Part shown: positions 26,922-34,922 of the stretch, in pieces | Position numbering within the stretch: position 1 is the first letter of the stretch | Layout of the letters: each line of letters starts with the position of its first letter | Assembly: GCF_003660455.1 (NCBI RefSeq) | Contig: NZ_QZVR01000023.1 | Coordinates: 1 to 64,000, forward strand | DNA from: Nocardioides ferulae | GTDB taxonomy: Bacteria; Actinomycetota; Actinomycetes; Propionibacteriales; Nocardioidaceae | DNA: 64,000 nt | Direction of reading: 5' to 3' | Notes under the pieces: model-generated | Seen by the model: the letters and a program-made list of their open reading frames with translations, nothing else | Told to the model about the DNA's origin: nothing | Databases searched by the model: none | Translations under genes and position numbers: made by a program

Positions 26922-29900
26922 ATGACCGTGACCACCACCCCTCCCTCGGCGACCCCACCGTCGCCGCCGGCCGCCGCGCCCAGCGCCGCGACCGGCGCCG
27001 CCCGACCCGATCCGGCGCGCACCGTCGACTGGCGCCGCCTGAAGCGGCCGGTCGCCGCAGTCGCCATGGTCGCCTCGTTCACCGCCGCGGTCGGACAGGC
27101 CCTCGGCACGGTGGTCGCGGGCCGGCTGGCCGCCGAGCCGGGCGTGGGCCTGGTGTGGCTGCTCGCCGCCTGCGTCGTGGGGGCCGCGCTGCTCGACTCC
27201 GCGGGGCGCGTCATCTGGGCCGGCGTCGCCGACCGGGCCGAGGGCCGGCTCCGGGCCGACCTGCTCGACGCCGCGCTCGCGCAGCCGCTCGGAGCGCTCT
27301 CCGAGCAGGCCGTCGGCGAGGTGATGGACCGCGTCGACGACGACACCTACGAGGTCGGCGTGTTGGTGCGCCGCCAGCTCTGGGACGCCCTGCGCACCCT
27401 CTTCGCGACCGTGCCGATGTGGGTCGTGGCCGGCCTCACCTGGTGGCCGGCGTGGCTGCTGCTCCCGGTCCTCACCGTGGTCACCGTGGTCGCGGTGCGC
27501 CCGCTGCTGCCCGAGGTTTCGCGACTCAAGGTCCTCGAGGAGATGGCCTGGACCGACCATGCGGCGGCCCTCGAGGAGGGCGTGGCGGGGCGCGACGACC
27601 TGCGCACCAGCCTTGGCCAGGCCCACGTCGTACGCCGGCTGGCCGGGCTCTCCGCCGAGGTGCACCGCCGGCTGGGCTCGGTGCTGGCGGCCGAGACCCG
27701 GCTGGCTCGACGGGCCGGGCTGCTGCTGCACGGGCTGCTGGCCGGGGTGGCCGTGGCGGGGGTGGCGCTGGCGGTGGCCGACGGGCTGTCGGTCGCCCGG
27801 CTGGTGACGCTGTTCCTGGTCACCTCGACGTTCGTGGGTCAGGTCAACAACCTCGCCCAGCACCTGCCCGACCTGCAGGCCGGGCTCGGGGCCCTGGTCA
27901 GGCTGCGCCAACTGCTGGAGTCGCCGGCCGAGCCGTCCGGAGGGCTCCCGGTGCCCGACGGCCCCCTCGACGTGGAGTTCCGCGACCTGCACTTCTCCTA
28001 TCCCGAGGGCTCGTTCGCGCTGCGCGACGTCGACGTGGTCGTCCCGGCCGGTCACACCTGCGCCCTGGTGGGCCGCACCGGCTCGGGCAAGTCCACGTTG
28101 GCCGCGCTGGTCTCGCGGGCGGTCGACCCCGCGCCGGGCACGGTGTTCGTCGGCGGGGTCGACGTGCTCGAGCTCGACCTGCAGCAGCTGCGGGCCAGCG
28201 TCGGTGTGGTCACCCAGCGCACCGAGATCCTGGCCGGCACGCTCGCCCAGAACATCGCGCTCTTCGCTGACCTGCCGCGCGCCCGGGTCGAGGCCGCGGT
28301 GGACGAGCTCGGTCTGGGCTCGTGGGTGGCCGGGCTGCCCGACGGCCTCGACACCCGTCTCGGGCCGGGCGGCACCACGCTGAGCGCGGGGGAGGAGCAG
28401 CTGGTCGCCTTCGCCCGGCTCCTGGTCCGTGACGTGCGGGTGGTGGTGCTCGACGAGGCGACCGCGCGCATGGACCCGGTCACCGAGGCGCTCGTGGTGC
28501 ACGCGGCCGACCGGCTCCTGGCCCGGCGCACCGGGCTGCTGGTGGCGCACCGGCTCGGCACGATCGAGCGTGCCGAGCTCGTCGCCCTGCTCGACCACGG
28601 CCGGGTGGTCCAGCAGGGTCCCCAACGGCAGCTGGCCGAGGCCCCCGGGCCGTTCCGCGACCTGCTGGACTCCGCCGCCGCCGAGGTGCCTCCGCCTGCA
28701 GGTGCCCTCCCCTCCCTCGACGCGCAGCCGACGACCCAGCCGACGACCCAGGCGACGACCCGGATGACCCCGTCGACGGGGCCCGGCCGGGCCGTCGGAG
28801 GTCTGCGGCGCAGCGGGCCGGCGCCGGAGCGACCCGAGGTCGGCTCCGGGCCGAGCCTCACGCGGGGCATCGCGCACGTGCTGCGCATCCACCCCGAGTG
28901 GGGGCTGACCGGGGCGGTGCTGTTCCTGCTGGTCTCGCTCACCGGTGCCTACGGCGCCCTCACCGGCTGGACCTGGGGCCGCATCGTCGAGGACCTCCAG
29001 CGCGGCGGCACTCCGGCCGGCCTCACCGTGCTCCTGGTGGCCAGCCTGCTGGTCTCCCCGATGCTGCTGGCGGCGGCCTTCCGCCGCTACCCGCACTGGT
29101 GGATCGCGGTGCGCCAGCGCACCCGCCTCGCGGTGCTCGTCGGCCAGACCTCGCAGCACCGGCTCAGCCGCACCCCTCCCGGCGAGGTGGTCTCGCGGGC
29201 GATGGACGCCGACCGCTATGCCCGCTACGCCGACCGCTGGGTCGACTTCGCCAACGGCCTGGTGATCGTGCTGGTGACCAGCCTGGCCGGCGGGAGCCTG
29301 CTCGCCGGTGGGGTGCTGCTGGCGGTGATGGTCGCCTCCGCGCTCGCCTCCTCCGTGGGGCGCCCGATCGCCGGGCGCTCCGCCACGGCCGCCTCGCGAT
29401 CGCGGGCGCGCTTCGGCCGGTCGCTGGTCTCGGTGCTCGACAGCGTGCGCACGGTCAAGCTGGCCGCCGCCACCCCGGCGGTGCGGCGCCACCTGCGCGA
29501 CGTCGACGGCGGGCGGGTCGAGGCGGCGGTGCGCGAGCACCGGGTGCAGGCCGCCCTCGACGGTGTCCCGGTGGTGATGGTGCAGGGCGGTGTGGTCGCC
29601 GCCTGGGCGGTGCTCGTCGCCGGCGGCTGGGATCTCGGCACGGCGCTGCTCGTGGCCAGTGCGGTCAACGGCTTCGACTGGTTCGGCCGGGTGGCGGGCG
29701 CGGTGATCACCGAGGCGCCGGGCACCCGCTCCTGGCAGCAGGCGACCAGCCGGCTCGCGGGTGGCACCGACCTGATGCGGCTGCCCGAGGGGGTCGACCT
29801 GGTCCGCGGTCAGGCGCCCGACCCGGCGCCGGCCCCCCGGGTGCCGCTGCGCCGGCTCGAGCTGCGCGGCGTCGACGCGGTCCACGACGACGGCACCCGC

Positions 29901-30527
29901 GGCGTCACCGGCGTCGACCTGAGCGTCGAGGCCGGTGAGCTGGTGCTGCTGCTCGGCCAGGTGGGCTCCGGCAAGTCCAGTCTGTTGGCCGCGCTGGCCG
30001 GCCTGGTCGACCACACCGGCTCGATCACCTGGAACGGCGTCGAGGTCACCGACGCCGAGGAGTTCCTGCGGCCGGGCCAGGTCGCGCATGTGGCGCAGGT
30101 GCCGAGGGTGCTCTCGGGCAGCTTCGCCGACAACGTGGTGCTGGGTCACGACCGCGGACTGGCCGATGCGGTCGCCGACGCCCGCCTGCACCGCGACGTC
30201 GAGGAGGCGGGCGGGCCGCACGCCCTGGTCGGCCACCGGGGGGTGCGGCTCTCGGGCGGGCAGGTGCAGCGGCTCGCCCTGGCCCGCGCGCTGGCCACCG
30301 AGGCCGAGCTGCTGCTCGCCGACGACGTGTCCAGCGCCCTGGACGCAGCCACCGAGGTCGAGCTCTGGTCGGCGCTGCGCGAGCGCGGGGCCACCGTGGT
30401 CGGCGCGACCTCGAAACGGGCCGCGCTCTCGCGCGCCGACCGGGTCGTGGTGCTGGTCGACGGGCGGGTCGCGGCGAGCGGGCGGTGGTCGGACCTGGCG
30501 GGCGACTGGGGCCACCTGGCCGGCTGA
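26922..30527 (+). CDS. Single-chain double ABC exporter (two TMD-NBD halves)
   Basis: The 1201 residues hold two complete half-transporters in one chain. Half 1 is a membrane domain (about 40-320) and an NBD with Walker A GRTGSGKS (384-391), degenerate signature LSAGE (about 487-491) and Walker B VVVLDEAT (about 506-513). A Pro/Thr-rich linker (TTQPTTQATT) follows, then half 2, with a membrane domain (about 660-950) and an NBD with Walker A GQVGSGKS (about 1012-1019), canonical LSGGQ (about 1110) and LLLADDVSS, where the catalytic Glu is Asp. One composite ATP site is therefore canonical and one degenerate, as in heterodimeric exporters. Substrate unknown. TAGCGT at 26908-26913 may be its -10. 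Confidence 0.9.
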   Translation: MTVTTTPPSATPPSPPAAAPSAATGAARPDPARTVDWRRLKRPVAAVAMVASFTAAVGQALGTVVAGRLAAEPGVGLVWLLAACVVGAALLDSAGRVIWAGVADRAEGRLRADLLDAALAQPLGALSEQAVGEVMDRVDDDTYEVGVLVRRQLWDALRTLFATVPMWVVAGLTWWPAWLLLPVLTVVTVVAVRPLLPEVSRLKVLEEMAWTDHAAALEEGVAGRDDLRTSLGQAHVVRRLAGLSAEVHRRLGSVLAAETRLARRAGLLLHGLLAGVAVAGVALAVADGLSVARLVTLFLVTSTFVGQVNNLAQHLPDLQAGLGALVRLRQLLESPAEPSGGLPVPDGPLDVEFRDLHFSYPEGSFALRDVDVVVPAGHTCALVGRTGSGKSTLAALVSRAVDPAPGTVFVGGVDVLELDLQQLRASVGVVTQRTEILAGTLAQNIALFADLPRARVEAAVDELGLGSWVAGLPDGLDTRLGPGGTTLSAGEEQLVAFARLLVRDVRVVVLDEATARMDPVTEALVVHAADRLLARRTGLLVAHRLGTIERAELVALLDHGRVVQQGPQRQLAEAPGPFRDLLDSAAAEVPPPAGALPSLDAQPTTQPTTQATTRMTPSTGPGRAVGGLRRSGPAPERPEVGSGPSLTRGIAHVLRIHPEWGLTGAVLFLLVSLTGAYGALTGWTWGRIVEDLQRGGTPAGLTVLLVASLLVSPMLLAAAFRRYPHWWIAVRQRTRLAVLVGQTSQHRLSRTPPGEVVSRAMDADRYARYADRWVDFANGLVIVLVTSLAGGSLLAGGVLLAVMVASALASSVGRPIAGRSATAASRSRARFGRSLVSVLDSVRTVKLAAATPAVRRHLRDVDGGRVEAAVREHRVQAALDGVPVVMVQGGVVAAWAVLVAGGWDLGTALLVASAVNGFDWFGRVAGAVITEAPGTRSWQQATSRLAGGTDLMRLPEGVDLVRGQAPDPAPAPRVPLRRLELRGVDAVHDDGTRGVTGVDLSVEAGELVLLLGQVGSGKSSLLAALAGLVDHTGSITWNGVEVTDAEEFLRPGQVAHVAQVPRVLSGSFADNVVLGHDRGLADAVADARLHRDVEEAGGPHALVGHRGVRLSGGQVQRLALARALATEAELLLADDVSSALDAATEVELWSALRERGATVVGATSKRAALSRADRVVVLVDGRVAASGRWSDLAGDWGHLAG

Positions 30528-30535
30528 GCAGTGGC

Positions 30536-31147
30536 TCAGCCGTAGAGCCCGAGGAAGCTGCGGGAGGCGGCCTCCACGATCTGCTCCGGGCTGGCCTCGA
30601 GGGTGCCGTCCAGCCAGGCGGCGATCAGCTCGGCCATGCCGCCGACGAAGAGCAGGCCGGCCACCGCGTTCTCCCGCTCGCTGCGCCGCGGCAGGCCGAG
30701 CATCTCGTGGGCCTCCTCGGCGGCGCGGTGCGCGAAGTGGTGCAGCAGCTCGGTGCGGCGTCCGCGCAGCTTGGGCATCGCGCTCGCTTCGATGATCGCC
30801 ACCCGGCCCTTGCGGGGGTCGGCGACGAGGAGTTCGACGAACGCCCGGATCGAGGCCTGCACGCGGGCCGAGGGGTCGGTGCCCGCCTCGTCGGCCGCCT
30901 GCCGGGTGCTCTCCTCGATGTCGGTGGCGATCTGGTCCATCACCGCGGTGAGAGCGTCGTCGAGGCTGCGGAAGCTCTCGTAGAAGTAGCGTTCGGTGAG
31001 TCCGGCGCTGGCGCACACCGCGGTCATCGTGGTGCGGGTCTCGGCGTCCGCCCACACCGCGAGGGTGGCCTCCATCAGCTGGGCGCGCCGCTGGGCAGCG
31101 CGGTCCTGCGCGCTGACGCCCCGGTAGACCCCCGACTGCACGGCCAT
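30536..31147 (-). CDS. TetR-family transcriptional regulator
   Basis: The 203-residue repressor has an N-terminal helix-turn-helix (AQRRAQLMEATLAVWADAETRTTMTAVCASAGLTERYFYESFRSLDDAL, about 17-67) and a ligand-binding C-terminal domain. The HTH matches TetR proteins closely (AGLTERYFYESF). It is divergent from a cytochrome P450 gene, with 118 bp between. The promoter of the P450 contains a dyad between its -35 and -10, and a second perfect dyad precedes the SDR gene. It is therefore the obvious local candidate to repress both, though this is inference. It is convergent with the ABC exporter gene (8-bp gap). Confidence 0.88.
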   Translation of the reverse strand: MAVQSGVYRGVSAQDRAAQRRAQLMEATLAVWADAETRTTMTAVCASAGLTERYFYESFRSLDDALTAVMDQIATDIEESTRQAADEAGTDPSARVQASIRAFVELLVADPRKGRVAIIEASAMPKLRGRRTELLHHFAHRAAEEAHEMLGLPRRSERENAVAGLLFVGGMAELIAAWLDGTLEASPEQIVEAASRSFLGLYG

Positions 31148-31200
31148 GGCACCAGCCTCTCACGCACCACCTGCCCCGCGGCCGACCGCACCGCCGAAGG

Positions 31201-31229
31201 TTGACAGGACTCCCTTCCTGAATCAGGGT
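31201..31229 (+). promoter_or_regulatory. P450 promoter with a dyad in its spacer
   Basis: TTGACA (31201-31206) and CAGGGT (31224-31229) are separated by 17 bp, a standard sigma-A spacing. The inverted repeat CAGGA-N6-TCCTG (31205-31220) lies across the spacer, where a bound repressor would block polymerase. The predicted start near 31236 gives the P450 (ATG 31266) a leader of about 30 nt. Confidence 0.55.
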
Positions 31230-31265
31230 GGCATGACCCACGTCACCCGCAGAGGTTGGTGCTCC

Positions 31266-32654
31266 ATGGCCGTTCAGTCGTCCCGCCCCTCCGAGCCCCG
31301 GCAGCAGCCGGTGCCGCTCGCACCCTCGCTCCCCGGCGACAGGGGGCTGCCGGTGGTCGGCCGGTTCTTCGAGTACTCCCGCGACCCGGTCGGCCTGATG
31401 CGCCACCAGTGGAAGGCCTACGGTCCGGTCTCGCCGTTCCGGGCGCTGGGCCGGACCCGGGTGATGCTGCTCGGGCCCGACGCCTGCGAGGCGGCCCTGC
31501 GCAACAAGGACAAGGCGTTCGCGAACGGTCCGGCCTGGTCGCAGCTCGTCGGGCCGTTCTTCCACCGCGGCCTGATGCTGCTCGACTTCGAGGAGCACCA
31601 CGCCCACCGGCGGATCATGCAGGAGGCGTTCACCCGCGACCGGCTCGAGGCCTACACCGCGCGGATGCACCCCGCCGTCGAGCGCGGACTGGAGGGTTGG
31701 GACACCCAGGCGGGGTTCCGGGCCTACCCCGCGTTGAAGCAGCTCACCCTCGACATCGCCGCCGACATCTTCATGGGCGGCGCCGAGGACACCTCGCGTG
31801 AGGAGATGGACCGCGTCAACCGCGCCTTCATCGCCTGCGTCCAGGCGGCCGCGGGCGTGGTGCGCGCCGACGTCCCGTTCACCCGGTGGGGCCGTGCCTA
31901 CCGCGGCCGGCGGGTGCTCGAGGAGTTCCTGCGGCACTACCTGCCGACCAAGCGCGCCACCCGCACCGACGACATCTTCTCGGTGCTGTGCCACATCGAG
32001 ACCGAGGACGGTCGCCGGTTCAGCGACGACGACGTCGTCAACCACATGATCTTCCTGCTGATGGCCGCCCACGACACCTCGACGATCACGGTCTCCACGA
32101 TCCTGCAGCATCTCGGCCAGCACCCCTCGTGGCAGCAGCGCTGCCGAGAGGAGTCCCACGCCGCAGTCGACCGGCCGTCACTGGGCGAGCTCGAGGGCCT
32201 CGAGTCGCTCGACCTCGTGATGAAGGAGTCCTTGCGGCTGCGGGCGCCGGTGCCGACCCTGGTGCGCCGCGCCGTCAAGGACACCGTCGTCGAGGGGGTC
32301 CGCATCCCCGAAGGCGCCGACGTCGTCGTCGGGGTGCAGTTCTCCCACCTGATGGACGAGCTGTGGAGCGACCCCACGACCTTCGACCCCGACCGATTCT
32401 CCGCCGAGCGGCGCGAGGGCCGCTCGCACCGCTATGCCTGGGCGCCGTTCGGCGGCGGGGTGCACAAGTGCATCGGCCTCTACTTCGCCGGCGCCGAGGT
32501 CAAGGCGATCATGCACCGGCTGCTGCGCGACTTCGCCTGGTCGGTCGACCCCGGCTACGTCGCCCCGCTCGACTTCCACTCGCTGCCGTTCCCCACCGAC
32601 GGGCAGCCGGTCGACCTGGTCCGCACCCGTGAGACGGAGCGGCTCGTCCCTTGA
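31266..32654 (+). CDS. Cytochrome P450, CYP136-like
   Basis: This is a heme monooxygenase of 462 residues without a membrane anchor. Visible are the I-helix AAHDTST, the ExxR pair in KESLRL, the PERF-like DPDRFS region and the heme loop APFGGGVHKCIG with ligand C402. The N-terminal PGDRGLPVVGRFFEYSRDP and the order of neighbours (divergent TetR, downstream SDR) recall the mycobacterial cyp136 locus (Rv3057c-Rv3059), from memory. The substrate is unknown; lipids or steroids are plausible. ATG 31266 is preferred to ATG 31233 because the predicted transcription start lies after 31233 and an AGAGG lies 10 nt before 31266. Confidence 0.88.
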   Translation: MAVQSSRPSEPRQQPVPLAPSLPGDRGLPVVGRFFEYSRDPVGLMRHQWKAYGPVSPFRALGRTRVMLLGPDACEAALRNKDKAFANGPAWSQLVGPFFHRGLMLLDFEEHHAHRRIMQEAFTRDRLEAYTARMHPAVERGLEGWDTQAGFRAYPALKQLTLDIAADIFMGGAEDTSREEMDRVNRAFIACVQAAAGVVRADVPFTRWGRAYRGRRVLEEFLRHYLPTKRATRTDDIFSVLCHIETEDGRRFSDDDVVNHMIFLLMAAHDTSTITVSTILQHLGQHPSWQQRCREESHAAVDRPSLGELEGLESLDLVMKESLRLRAPVPTLVRRAVKDTVVEGVRIPEGADVVVGVQFSHLMDELWSDPTTFDPDRFSAERREGRSHRYAWAPFGGGVHKCIGLYFAGAEVKAIMHRLLRDFAWSVDPGYVAPLDFHSLPFPTDGQPVDLVRTRETERLVP

Positions 32655-32677
32655 CAGCGACGCGCACCACTCCAAGA

Positions 32678-32697
32678 CTGACAGACACTTCTGTCAG
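32678..32697. promoter_or_regulatory. Perfect 20-bp dyad operator upstream of the SDR gene
   Basis: CTGACAGA (32678-32685) and TCTGTCAG (32690-32697) form perfect 8-bp arms around CACT. TTGACA at 32651-32656 plus 17 bp gives AAGACT at 32674-32679 as a possible -10, so the dyad would cover the start of transcription. Size and symmetry fit a TetR-family operator. Confidence 0.65.
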
Positions 32698-32721
32698 ATA
32701 GTCCTACAGCGAGGTGCCGTC

Positions 32722-33558
32722 ATGGCTCGTCAGATCAGTGGAATGTCGATCATCGTGACCGGCGGTGCCCGCGGCATCGGCCGCGCGACCGTGGAGCGGT
32801 TCGCCCGGCAGGGCGCGCGGGTCGCCATCGGCGACCGCGACGCCGACCTCGCCGCCGAGGTGGCCGCGTCGTTCGGCGACCGGGTCGCCGCCGCCCCCCT
32901 CGACGTCACCGACCCTGCCTCGTGGCAGGAGTTCCTCGGCGCCGTCGGCCACCTCGGCCCGTTCGACGTGCTGGTCAACAACGCCGGCATCATGCCGCTG
33001 GGCTCGGTGCTGAAGGAGTCCGACGACGTCGCGCGGGCCATCGTCGACGTGAACCTGCACGGGGTCATCAACGGCACCAAGGCCCTCGCCCCCGGCATGA
33101 GCGATCGCGGGCGGGGCCACATCGTCAACGTCGCCTCCGCGGTCGGGCGGGTGGCGGTCGCCGACGGCGCCACCTACTCGGCCTCGAAGTTCGCCGTGGT
33201 GGGCTTCAGCGAGGCGCTGCGCTCCGAGCTCGCCCCCAGCGGCATCGACGTCACCGTCGTGCTGCCCACCGTCGTCCAGACCGAGCTCGCCGCCGGCGTG
33301 CCGACGGCGCGTGGCGTGAAGGCCGTCACCGCCGAGGACGTCGCCAAGGTCATCGAGTCGGCCCTGCGCCGGCCACGCGCCGAGCTGTGGGTCCCCCGGT
33401 GGGTCCAGGGCCCCACCAAGGCGATCCAGGCGATGCCGCGTCCGGTCCAGGACCTGCTGGCGCGGGCGTTGGCCGCCGACTCCGTGCTCCGGCACGCCGA
33501 CCCGGCCGCCCGCGCGGCGTACGAGGACCGCGCTCGGCGCGCGAACGCGGCCGACTGA
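32722..33558 (+). CDS. Short-chain dehydrogenase/reductase
   Basis: This NAD(P)-dependent oxidoreductase of 278 residues has the classical SDR motifs: TGGARGIG (cofactor loop, about 13-20), the acidic IGDRDADL turn suggesting NAD preference, NNAGIMPLG, catalytic Ser in VNVASAVG, and YSASK (Tyr-x3-Lys). The C-terminal 50 residues (WVPRWVQGPTKAIQAMPRPVQDLLARAL) extend beyond the minimal fold. It lies 67 bp after the P450 with its own apparent promoter and dyad. It probably oxidises a hydroxyl product of the P450 or a related lipid. The GAGG at 32711 supports ATG 32722. Confidence 0.92.
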   Translation: MARQISGMSIIVTGGARGIGRATVERFARQGARVAIGDRDADLAAEVAASFGDRVAAAPLDVTDPASWQEFLGAVGHLGPFDVLVNNAGIMPLGSVLKESDDVARAIVDVNLHGVINGTKALAPGMSDRGRGHIVNVASAVGRVAVADGATYSASKFAVVGFSEALRSELAPSGIDVTVVLPTVVQTELAAGVPTARGVKAVTAEDVAKVIESALRRPRAELWVPRWVQGPTKAIQAMPRPVQDLLARALAADSVLRHADPAARAAYEDRARRANAAD

Positions 33559-33569
33559 GACCCGAGTGA

Positions 33570-33581
33570 GAGACGCGTCTC
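33570..33581. promoter_or_regulatory. 12-bp perfect palindrome upstream of the MFS gene
   Basis: GAGACGCGTCTC is a perfect palindrome 11 bp after the SDR stop and 39 bp before the MFS start. It is an operator candidate that differs in sequence from the dyads upstream of the P450 and SDR genes. Confidence 0.4.
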
Positions 33582-33620
33582 AGGAATAGCGGACGGGGCC
33601 CTCCCGGTTGGAGGATGGGA

Positions 33621-34922
33621 GTGCTGCGCACGGTCCTCGGGGCCGTGCCCCGGCGTCTTGTCGACCGAAAGCGATCCCCTCGCATGACCCTGACCGCCCC
33701 TGGCGCGTCCGATACGCCTCCGCACACCCGCGAACCGGAGCCGGCCGACCATGCCGGGCTGGCCATCCTCGCTCTCTCCGTCGGGGGCTTCGCGATCGGC
33801 ACCACCGAGTTCGTGACGATGGGGCTGCTGCCCCAGATCGCCGAAGGCGTCGACATCTCGATTCCCACCGGCGGACACGTGATCTCGGCCTACGCGCTCG
33901 GCGTGGTGATCGGCGCCCCGGTCCTGGCCTACTTCGGCGCCCGCTGGCCACGACGCGGTCTGCTGATCGCCTTGATGAGCGCGTACGCCGTGTTCAACCT
34001 GGCCAGCGCGGCCGCCGGCAGCTACGGCGTGCTGATGGCGGCCCGGTTCCTCGACGGGCTGCCGCACGGCATCTACTTCGGGGTGGCGTCGTTGGTGGCC
34101 GCGAGCCTCGTGCCGCCCGAGCGCACCGGCCGCGCGGTCGCCAGCGTGATGCTCGGCCTCTCGGTGGCCAACGTGGTGGGGGTGCCCGCCGCGACCTGGC
34201 TCGGACAGAACCTCGGCTGGCGGGCGGCGTACGTCGCCACCGCCATGATCGCGCTGCTCACGGTGGCGATGGTGCGTCTGTTCGTGCCGGCGACACCCGC
34301 CGACCGCGAGGCGAGCGGGCGCCGCGAGCTGGGCGCGTTCGGCAGCCTCCAGGTCTGGCTGACCCTGGCCGCGGGAGCGGTCGGCTTCGGCGGCATGTTC
34401 GCGGTCTACTCCTACATCAGCCCCACCGTCACCGACGTCGGCGGGCTGCCGGAGGCCACCGTGCCGGTCTTCCTGCTCTCGTTCGGCCTCGGGATGGTGG
34501 TCGGCACCTGGCTGGCCGGCGAGCTCGCGGCCCGGTCGGTCTTCGGCTCGCTGCTCGGCGGAGCGATCGGCACGATGGCCGCGATGCTGGTGTTCTGGGC
34601 GGTCGCACCCTACGGCTGGTGGCTGCTGCCGGTGGTGTTCGCCATCACCACTCTCGGCTCGGTGCTGGTGGTCAACCTGCAGCTGCGGCTGATGGACGTC
34701 GCCGGCGAGGCCAAGACCCTGGGGGCCGCGATGAACCACTCCTCGCTCAACGCCGCCAACGCGCTCGGCGCCTGGCTCGGCGGTGTGGTCATCGCGGCCG
34801 GCTACGGCTACCGGTCACCGGCGCTGGTCGGCGCAGCCCTGAGCGTGCTCGGCATCGCCGTGCTGCTGTGGTCGGCCGCGGTTCACCGCCGCGACGACCA
34901 TTCATCCGCCAGCAGGTCGTAG
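33621..34922 (+). CDS. MFS transporter, DHA1-type efflux
   Basis: The 433 residues contain twelve hydrophobic segments. Early membrane helices carry FAIGTTEFVTMGLLPQIAEG, characteristic of the DHA1 drug/sugar efflux group (AraJ, chloramphenicol exporters), and the loop-2 motif region FGARWPRRGLLI. It should be a proton-driven exporter; the substrate is unknown. GTG 33621 is chosen because GGAGG (33610-33614) lies 6 nt upstream; ATG 33684 is an alternative that would start at MTLTAPG. It may belong to the P450/SDR group but has its own palindrome. Its 3' end overlaps the convergent GNAT gene by 40 bp. Confidence 0.88.
   Translation: MLRTVLGAVPRRLVDRKRSPRMTLTAPGASDTPPHTREPEPADHAGLAILALSVGGFAIGTTEFVTMGLLPQIAEGVDISIPTGGHVISAYALGVVIGAPVLAYFGARWPRRGLLIALMSAYAVFNLASAAAGSYGVLMAARFLDGLPHGIYFGVASLVAASLVPPERTGRAVASVMLGLSVANVVGVPAATWLGQNLGWRAAYVATAMIALLTVAMVRLFVPATPADREASGRRELGAFGSLQVWLTLAAGAVGFGGMFAVYSYISPTVTDVGGLPEATVPVFLLSFGLGMVVGTWLAGELAARSVFGSLLGGAIGTMAAMLVFWAVAPYGWWLLPVVFAITTLGSVLVVNLQLRLMDVAGEAKTLGAAMNHSSLNAANALGAWLGGVVIAAGYGYRSPALVGAALSVLGIAVLLWSAAVHRRDDHSSASRS

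Noticed and set aside
31205..31220. Identical TetR site before the P450 and the SDR gene
   Set aside because: The two dyads share only TGACAG on one arm and have different spacing, so they were recorded as separate sites rather than one motif.
26907..32159. A 1750-residue minus-strand open frame
   Set aside because: It is antisense to the ABC exporter and the P450 and runs in another frame across the tetR gene, has His/Gln/Arg-rich artefact composition and shows no domain; a codon-bias shadow.
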